From: Myotis daubentonii
Lineage: Eukaryota > Chordata > Mammalia > Chiroptera > Vespertilionidae
Reading direction: 5' to 3'
NCBI RefSeq assembly: GCF_963259705.1
Contig: NC_081840.1
Location: 3,213,562-3,277,561, forward strand
DNA length: 64,000 bases
Shown: positions 61,982 through 64,000 of the stretch, one piece after another
How positions within the stretch are numbered: position 1 is the first letter of the stretch
How the letters are laid out: each line of letters begins with the position of its first letter
The notes under the pieces: generated by a model
What the model was told of the DNA's origin: nothing
The model's database searches: none
Seen by the model: only the letters and a program-made list of their open reading frames with translations
Made by a program: the position numbers and the translations under genes

Positions 61982-63989
61982 TAAATGATGAGAGAGAATC
62001 ATGGATCAGCTGCCTCCTGCTCGCCCCATACTGGGGATGGAGCCCCCAACCCGGGCCTGTGCCCTGACGGGGAATTGAACCGTGACCTCCTGGCTCATAG
62101 GTCGATGCTCAACCACTGAGCCACGCCGGCCGGGCTGTTCTGGGGGTTTTTGAACCATGAGATGCAATGAAACATTTTTAAGAAGCTTTATACTGGGACT
62201 TCCAGTACCTTCCTGCTCCGAGCGGCTCCTGTAACGACAGGCTGCTGCCGGCACAAGCGCGCCGGCGGGCGCTCCTCCGCCCACTCCCAGCTGCACGATG
62301 GGCCGTCGAGGGTGGTGGGGTACAGAGTTTGCTTTCATGATAGTAGATTTGGGCCTGCTCGAGCCATCACCAGAAAGAGACAAGTCTCTCATGTGCCTTT
62401 ACCGCGCAGCAAGACAGCATCGACCACCTGCTGCTCAACCTGCGCATGGAGGCGCTCTACGTGAAGGAGAACTTCAACATCCGCTGGGTGTCCCAGACCG
62501 GCTTCGTGGAGAACATCGGCAACATCCTCAGAGAGTACAAGCAAAGCCGCGGGCTGCTGGTAACCGGAGCCCTCCCGTCTGCGCGCTCCGTGCCGGCGGC
62601 GTGGCCACGGAAGCACGTCCTCTCCCCCGCGGCCCAGTTTCTGAAGCCCAGTGCCCCTTCCAGGGCGGACCCGTTTGTCCAGGCCTTAGCATCGACCTGG
62701 GCGTCATCTCAGTCCTGCCAACCGGGCAGTACCACTCCTAAAGTTGGCATAGATGCTGACTGTTACGCTTGACACACACGGAACACGATAGCAAGTTCGA
62801 GACCGACTGTCACAGGGCTGTGGACGTCAGGAAAAGAAATCTAGTGTCTTACTGCCGGGCCTGCTTCAGGCCCAGGTGTACATATGGGGGGGGGGGAGAG
62901 GGGGGAGGGAGAAGGGAGGTGGGGCAGGGGGAAGAAGTCTGATTCTCACTTGCATCCTATTGGCCAGGAGATCCGCTGGTCATTTTCATCATCACAACTG
63001 TTCAAGGAAGATACTCGTATCTCCTTAGTACAGATGTGAAAACCAAGGCTCCGAGAGACAGGGCAACTCCTTCACAGCCGCGTGGCTAGTCAGGGACTCA
63101 TCCGAGCGAGGACGCGAGCTCAGCTAGAATGGCCTGCGGACCAGCCTCCACACCCCTCTCTGAAGCAGCACTTGGCCAGATCTTTAGATTTATTCCAGGG
63201 AAGCACTACAAAGGTGACAGTGAACATTACATGAGAAAAATGGTTGTGTTTTTTTTGTTTGTTTGTTTTTTTAATCCTCACCTGAGGATATTTTTCCATT
63301 GATTTTTAGAGAGAGTTGAAGGGAGGGGGAGAGACAGGAACATCGATGTAAGAGAGACACATTGATTGGTTGCCTCCTGCACCCCCCGCCCTGCCCTGGG
63401 AATCGAACCGTGACCTCCTGGTTCATGGGTCGACGATCAAGCACTGAGCCACAGCGGACGGGCTGAAAACTAGAGCAAATTATCTTGTGTTAAAAAGCAG
63501 TGGATAATTAAAGACCAAGTTCAGTCCAGAAACAATATTCATGAGGCAATAAGTTGGGCACCATGTCCCCGAGAGCAGACACTCGTCAACCTCTTAGTCG
63601 TCTTTCCAGGAGCAGCAGCGCCACAGCTGTGAAGCTGGCGGCAGGCCATGCGCGTGGACTTCCTCTCTCGACACTCTGGCCCTCTCCCTGGGCACATACC
63701 CGAGTGCCGCCTTCCCCACACCCCGTCATGCTCACCACGCGCGTGGAGGAAGGGACCAGAGGGATCTGAGAGCTGAAGCCCCCCGTGATGGGACCAGTGC
63801 TCTGTCGCTGCCAGCCCGGCCGTGCCCAGCTGGCTCGTGACCCTGGCTCTCCTCTCTCAGCCCATCAAGGTTTGCATCCTCGGCCCGCCCGCCGTGGGCA
63901 AGTCCAGCGTCGCGGAGGTGCTGGCCAAGTACTACAAGATCCACCACATCAAGCTGAAGGACGTCATTTCCGAGGCCATAGCAAAGCTG
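41166..63989 (+). CDS. AK7: AK7, adenylate kinase 7: coding exons 1-11, 5' part of gene
   Basis: AK7 is a cilium- and sperm-flagellum-associated adenylate kinase that interconverts ATP, AMP and ADP near the axoneme; human mutations give flagellar defects. Exons join as 41166-41267, 46935-47123, 48951-49059, 54508-54602, 56822-56932, 58773-58853, 59392-59480, 60747-60837, 61206-61283, 62410-62559 and 63861-63989, 408 codons with no interruption. Residues 1 to about 365 form the N-terminal region resembling a nucleotide-sugar/NAD(P)-type Rossmann domain, with an acidic run at residues 46-57. Exon 11 opens the kinase domain with the P-loop GPPAVGKS at residues 373-380. The remaining kinase domain and the C-terminal Dpy-30 motif lie beyond the right edge. 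The ATG has a strong context (CCCGCCATGG). Confidence 0.96.
41510..41625 (-). repeat. MIR/L2-type ancient repeat
   Basis: GAGGGGAAACTGAGGCTCAG and CAAGATCACGTAGTGAGTTG match the conserved MIR/L2 core. It lies in AK7 intron 1. Confidence 0.6.
41691..41920 (+). repeat. VES SINE
   Basis: Exact 16-bp duplications ATAAATCCAAATCAGT at 41675-41690 and 41921-41936. Confidence 0.95.
41938..42125 (+). repeat. L1-type 3' end
   Basis: GTGGTGCCAGGTGGGTGCTG, TATTGTCTAACCCCTATGCC and ACATGAAACTAATACAAACT resemble a common L1 3' end of laurasiatherian mammals. Confidence 0.45.
42350..42812 (-). mobile_element. MaLR LTR (MST/MLT1-like)
   Basis: Solitary LTR-like sequence, reverse orientation: CACAAACTGGGTGGCTTGAA, then CTTCTGATAAGGACACCAGT and TCAGATTCACACATTCCC. 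These are hallmark stretches of this nonautonomous LTR group. No coding sequence. Confidence 0.65.
43064..43293 (+). repeat. VES SINE
   Basis: Exact duplications AAAAAGACAGAGGTA on both sides. Confidence 0.95.
44098..44318 (-). repeat. VES SINE
   Basis: Reverse copy ending ACTGGCTAGGGC, in AK7 intron 1. Confidence 0.9.
44967..45165 (+). repeat. VES-related SINE, GAACCAGGAGGTCA subfamily
   Basis: GCCCAGCTAGTCTGGCTCAG with a TC-repeat tail, directly upstream of a Helitron. Confidence 0.83.
45173..45563 (-). mobile_element. Nonautonomous Helitron
   Basis: On the minus strand it starts TCCTATATAATAAAAGCA and ends GGCCTCTAA, a CTAG end mutated to CTAA. Host A and T flank it. It directly follows a SINE in AK7 intron 1. 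Confidence 0.8.
45600..45817 (-). repeat. VES SINE, GCCGAAACC subfamily
   Basis: Reverse copy ending AACCGGTTTCGGC; first of a tandem reverse pair. Confidence 0.92.
45818..46030 (-). repeat. VES SINE
   Basis: Reverse copy directly following the previous one, ending AAACTGGTTAGGA. Confidence 0.9.
46067..46281. mobile_element. hAT-type nonautonomous element
   Basis: Inverted ends CAGCCATGGGCAAACTACGG and CAGGGGCGGGCAAACTTTTT lie between exact 8-bp duplications TTCTAGAC (46059-46066 and 46282-46289). A 13-A run is internal. 8-bp duplications are the hAT signature. Confidence 0.88.
46344..46567 (+). repeat. VES SINE, GCCGAAACC subfamily
   Basis: Flanks AAAGAATTTATTTCA (left) and the same sequence at about 46568-46581, shared with the next SINE. 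Confidence 0.94.
46582..46815 (+). repeat. VES SINE
   Basis: Starts right after the duplicated target AAGAATTTATTTCA. Contains a small purine insert GGGAAGAAGGGGGAGG. Confidence 0.92.
46935..47123 (+). CDS. AK7: AK7 coding exon 2
   Basis: 63 codons, [20 protein letters not shown] to FALETYS. The acceptor is GTCTTGCAG and the donor TCC|GTAAGT. It contains the acidic run and the segment [18 protein letters not shown]. Confidence 0.96.
47176..47201 (+). repeat. C run and (CCA)n
   Basis: A run of about ten C followed by five CCA/ACC units, just downstream of AK7 exon 2. Confidence 0.85.
47339..47563 (-). repeat. VES SINE
   Basis: Reverse copy flanked by TGTTGAGACTTT and TGTTGAGATTTT. Confidence 0.93.
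47590..47785 (+). repeat. VES SINE
   Basis: Duplications AAGAATTTAAATTAG on both sides. Deleted in the CT-rich part. Confidence 0.92.
48142..48390 (+). repeat. VES-related SINE with (CCT)n
   Basis: GTGTGGCTCAGTTGGTTGAG head with CTCTGCACCGAAAGG. Flanks AAACACGATGGTCA and AAACACGATGATCA. The CT-rich part has expanded to about 13 CCT units (48306-48345). Confidence 0.88.
48951..49059 (+). CDS. AK7: AK7 coding exon 3
   Basis: 109 nt encoding [20 protein letters not shown] to ALWAVS plus one base. The acceptor is CTCTTCCCAG and the donor CCG|GTCAGT. Ends in phase 1. Confidence 0.95.
49438..49598 (-). repeat. tRNA-derived SINE, distinct short type
   Basis: Reverse: GGAGCTCAGTTGGTGAGAG head and a body reading AGGCATAAATAAGTGGAAC. 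Same style of T-rich start but lacks the VES CT-rich tail. Confidence 0.65.
49744..49968 (+). repeat. VES SINE
   Basis: Flanks GAAAGAAAGGAAACA and AAAGAAAGGAAACA. Confidence 0.93.
50318..50532 (-). repeat. VES SINE
   Basis: Reverse copy. The host segment TGCTTGCAGCTTTTA occurs on both sides. Confidence 0.92.
50776..51188 (+). mobile_element. hAT-Charlie fossil split by a SINE
   Basis: The left part reads GGCCAGCGAACTCTTTCTGT and GAAGGGCCAGATAGTAAACA. The right part, after a SINE at about 50917-51143, ends CTTTTGCCAACCCCTG. The two parts fit one element of the same type as at 11286. Confidence 0.65.
50917..51143 (-). repeat. VES-related SINE
   Basis: Reverse copy of the GAACTAGGAGGTCA subfamily splitting a Charlie fossil. 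Ends ATGCCAGTTGGGC. Confidence 0.85.
51686..51880 (+). repeat. tRNA-derived SINE, VES-related
   Basis: GTCCTGGCCTGGTAGCTCAG head with GATATGCCGGGGTGCGGGTT. A similar host segment, ATTAAAAAGCACAG / ATTAAAAGGCACAG, flanks it. Confidence 0.8.
52483..52704 (-). repeat. VES SINE
   Basis: Reverse copy with duplications GTATTACTTCTT on both sides. Confidence 0.94.
52737..53083 (-). mobile_element. Nonautonomous Helitron
   Basis: On the minus strand it starts TCTATATATATAAAAGCC and ends TGCATGAATTCATGCACTAG (52737). The 3' hairpin sits right against CTAG without the usual GGGCC spacer. A and T flank it. It lies in AK7 intron 3. Confidence 0.82.
54508..54602 (+). CDS. AK7: AK7 coding exon 4
   Basis: 95 nt encoding [19 protein letters not shown] to SKPLDP. 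The acceptor is GCCCCGCAG and the donor CCCC|GTAAGT. Starts in phase 1 and ends in phase 0. Confidence 0.95.
55225..55475 (+). repeat. L2-like LINE fragment
   Basis: GTCCTGCTGAAAGCCCTTAG, AGGATGAACCTGAAGTCCTC and CTCATCTCCTCCCGGTTCCC match the 3' part of L2 in order. Confidence 0.6.
55531..55741. mobile_element. hAT-type palindromic MITE
   Basis: The two halves are inverted copies for about 80 bp each, starting CAGTGGTCGGCAAACTGCGG on both strands. Flanks ACCTAGAC and CCCTAGAT agree at 6 of 8 positions. 211 bp, noncoding, in AK7 intron 4. Confidence 0.85.
56044..56520 (+). repeat. VES-related SINE split by a SPIN-like element
   Basis: GCCCTCGCTGGTTTGGCTGA ... GACTGAAG | insert | GACTGAAGGGTGATGG ... 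tail AATATCCTCACGTGAGGATT. Removing 56095-56314 restores a continuous SINE. Confidence 0.9.
56095..56306 (+). mobile_element. SPIN/OposCharlie-like hAT element inside a VES SINE
   Basis: Ends are CAGTGGTTCTCAACCTTCTG and, reversed, CAGCGGTTCTCACCCTGTGG. Exact 8-bp duplications GACTGAAG (56087-56094, 56307-56314) flank it, and both are SINE sequence. The name rests on recalled SPIN-type termini; hAT membership is firm. Confidence 0.85.
56572..56783 (-). mobile_element. Second SPIN-like hAT element, inverted
   Basis: Same family as the 56095 copy in the opposite orientation: it opens CAGCGGTTCTCAACCTGTGG GTCGCGACC-like sequence and closes with the reverse complement of CAGCAGTTCTCAACCTCCTG. 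No clear 8-bp duplication was found. It ends 38 bp before AK7 exon 5. Confidence 0.82.
56822..56932 (+). CDS. AK7: AK7 coding exon 5
   Basis: 37 codons, [20 protein letters not shown] to LKFGKN. The acceptor is CTTCCATAG and the donor AAT|GTAAGT. Phase 0 at both ends. It begins 38 bp after a SPIN-like hAT element. Confidence 0.95.
57001..57231 (-). repeat. VES-related SINE
   Basis: Reverse copy of the GAACCAGGAGGTCA subfamily ending CACACCAGTTGGGC. Confidence 0.87.
57605..57850 (-). repeat. One or two MIR/L2-type ancient repeats
   Basis: ACAAATAAGGAGACAGGCTT and AACTTGCTCAAGGTCAGGTA, then ACCCCATTTCACGGACGTGG, indicate adjacent ancient copies in AK7 intron 5. Confidence 0.5.
58424..58600 (-). 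repeat. Degenerate tRNA-derived SINE
   Basis: T-rich start and a reversed tRNA-like head (GCGTCATCCAATGCAGCAAA) followed by CACATCAGCCAGGAC. Middle part unlike VES. Confidence 0.5.
58773..58853 (+). CDS. AK7: AK7 coding exon 6
   Basis: 27 codons, [20 protein letters not shown] to FFK. The acceptor is TACCTCATAG and the donor AAG|GTATGA. Phase 0 at both ends. Confidence 0.95.
59392..59480 (+). CDS. AK7: AK7 coding exon 7
   Basis: 89 nt encoding [18 protein letters not shown] to VLDLAG. The acceptor is TTCCTTGCAG and the donor CAGG|GTGAGT. Ends in phase 2. Confidence 0.95.
59899..60112 (-). repeat. VES-related SINE
   Basis: Reverse copy of the GGACCAGGAGGTCATGG subfamily ending GAGGGCCGGGC. 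Confidence 0.87.
60747..60837 (+). CDS. AK7: AK7 coding exon 8
   Basis: 91 nt encoding [19 protein letters not shown] to LEDLVK. The acceptor is GCTCTGCAG and the donor AAG|GTACAG. Starts in phase 2 and ends in phase 0. Confidence 0.95.
61206..61283 (+). CDS. AK7: AK7 coding exon 9
   Basis: 26 codons, [20 protein letters not shown] to KDLT. The acceptor is TCCCTCACAG and the donor ACA|GTCAGT. Phase 0 at both ends. Confidence 0.95.
61408..61540 (+). repeat. Polypyrimidine (CCTCCC/CTCC)n tract
   Basis: About 130 bp of almost uninterrupted C/T in AK7 intron 9. Confidence 0.92.
61888..62137 (-). repeat. VES-related SINE with (GA)n expansion
   Basis: Reverse copy whose CT-rich region has become a pure GA tract of about 23 units (61932-61977). 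Ends ACGCCGGCCGGGC. Confidence 0.87.
62410..62559 (+). CDS. AK7: AK7 coding exon 10
   Basis: 50 codons, [20 protein letters not shown] to EYKQSRGLL. The acceptor is TACCGCGCAG and the donor CTG|GTAACC. GC-rich third positions throughout, unlike exons 5-7. Confidence 0.95.
62886..62936 (+). repeat. Purine-rich G tract
   Basis: G-rich runs separated by A in AK7 intron 10. Confidence 0.85.
62970..63135 (-). repeat. MIR/L2-type ancient repeat
   Basis: ACAGATGTGAAAACCAAGGC, GAGAGACAGGGCAACTCCTT and CGTGGCTAGTCAGGGACTC follow the type's core. Confidence 0.55.
63272..63464 (-). repeat. VES-related SINE, AATATCCTC-tailed subfamily
   Basis: Reverse copy beginning AATCCTCACCTGAGGATATT and ending CACAGCGGACGGGC. 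Confidence 0.85.
63861..63989 (+). CDS. AK7: AK7 coding exon 11, P-loop of the kinase domain
   Basis: 43 codons, [16 protein letters not shown] to [11 protein letters not shown]. It carries the Walker A motif GPPAVGKS, which binds ATP phosphates. The acceptor is CCTCTCTCAG and the donor CTG|GTATCG. The window ends 11 bases into the next intron. Confidence 0.96.
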
Positions 63990-64000
63990 GTATCGCTTTT

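Larger units (their letters stand above)
60838..63860 (+). other. AK7 introns 8-10 (around exons 9 and 10)
   Basis: Intron 8 (60838-61205): nothing. Intron 9: polypyrimidine tract and a reverse SINE with GA expansion. Intron 10: G-rich tract, ancient repeat and reverse SINE. 63465-63860 shows nothing. Confidence 0.85.

Overview
The window is nuclear DNA from a bat, most likely a vespertilionid (Myotis, Eptesicus or Pipistrellus type). Three things point there. About 45 copies of the tRNA-derived VES SINE, whose head reads GGCTCAGTGGATAGAGCG, are present. There are ten Helitron-derived elements with TC...CTAG ends of the HeliBat type, and several hAT and mariner miniature elements. These rolling-circle and cut-and-paste families are known to have been unusually active in vespertilionid bats.

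Three protein-coding genes are present, in the order ATG2B - GSKIP - AK7 also found on human 14q32. (1) About 1-23,000, minus strand: the 5' part of ATG2B, coding exons 1-8 (first 402 residues of about 2,080); the gene runs off the left edge. (2) About 23,400-37,900, plus strand: complete GSKIP, two coding exons giving 139 residues, with a noncoding first exon in a CpG island shared with ATG2B. (3) 41,166 to the right edge, plus strand: AK7 coding exons 1-11 (408 residues), ending just inside the adenylate kinase domain. All exons were placed by reading frame, splice-site dinucleotides and phase, and each reading frame stays open across its junctions.

The ATG2B/GSKIP promoter (about 22,190-24,290) is a divergent CpG-island promoter with an overlapping ETS-CRE site; two palindromic E-boxes, one CLEAR-like, lie in ATG2B intron 1. 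The AK7 promoter is a smaller CpG-rich segment with a good RFX X-box, fitting a ciliary gene. ATG2B acts in autophagosome growth and lipid transfer, GSKIP scaffolds PKA and GSK3, and AK7 is an axonemal adenylate kinase. They are neighbours, not an operon-like unit.

Introns and intergenic DNA are dominated by layered transposons: old MIR, L1, L2, MaLR and Tigger/Charlie fossils, cut by Helitrons, hAT/SPIN-like elements, mariner MITEs and VES SINEs, often nested. The most notable structures are two head-to-tail Helitron pairs with the same CTAG|TC junction, one filling an A|T site inside an older repeat; a palindrome made of two Helitron 3' ends; a Tigger > mariner > SINE nest; and a SPIN-like hAT inside a VES SINE with an exact 8-bp target duplication. 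I saw no new protein-coding system, CRISPR array, genuine tRNA or rRNA gene, or endogenous retroviral coding region.
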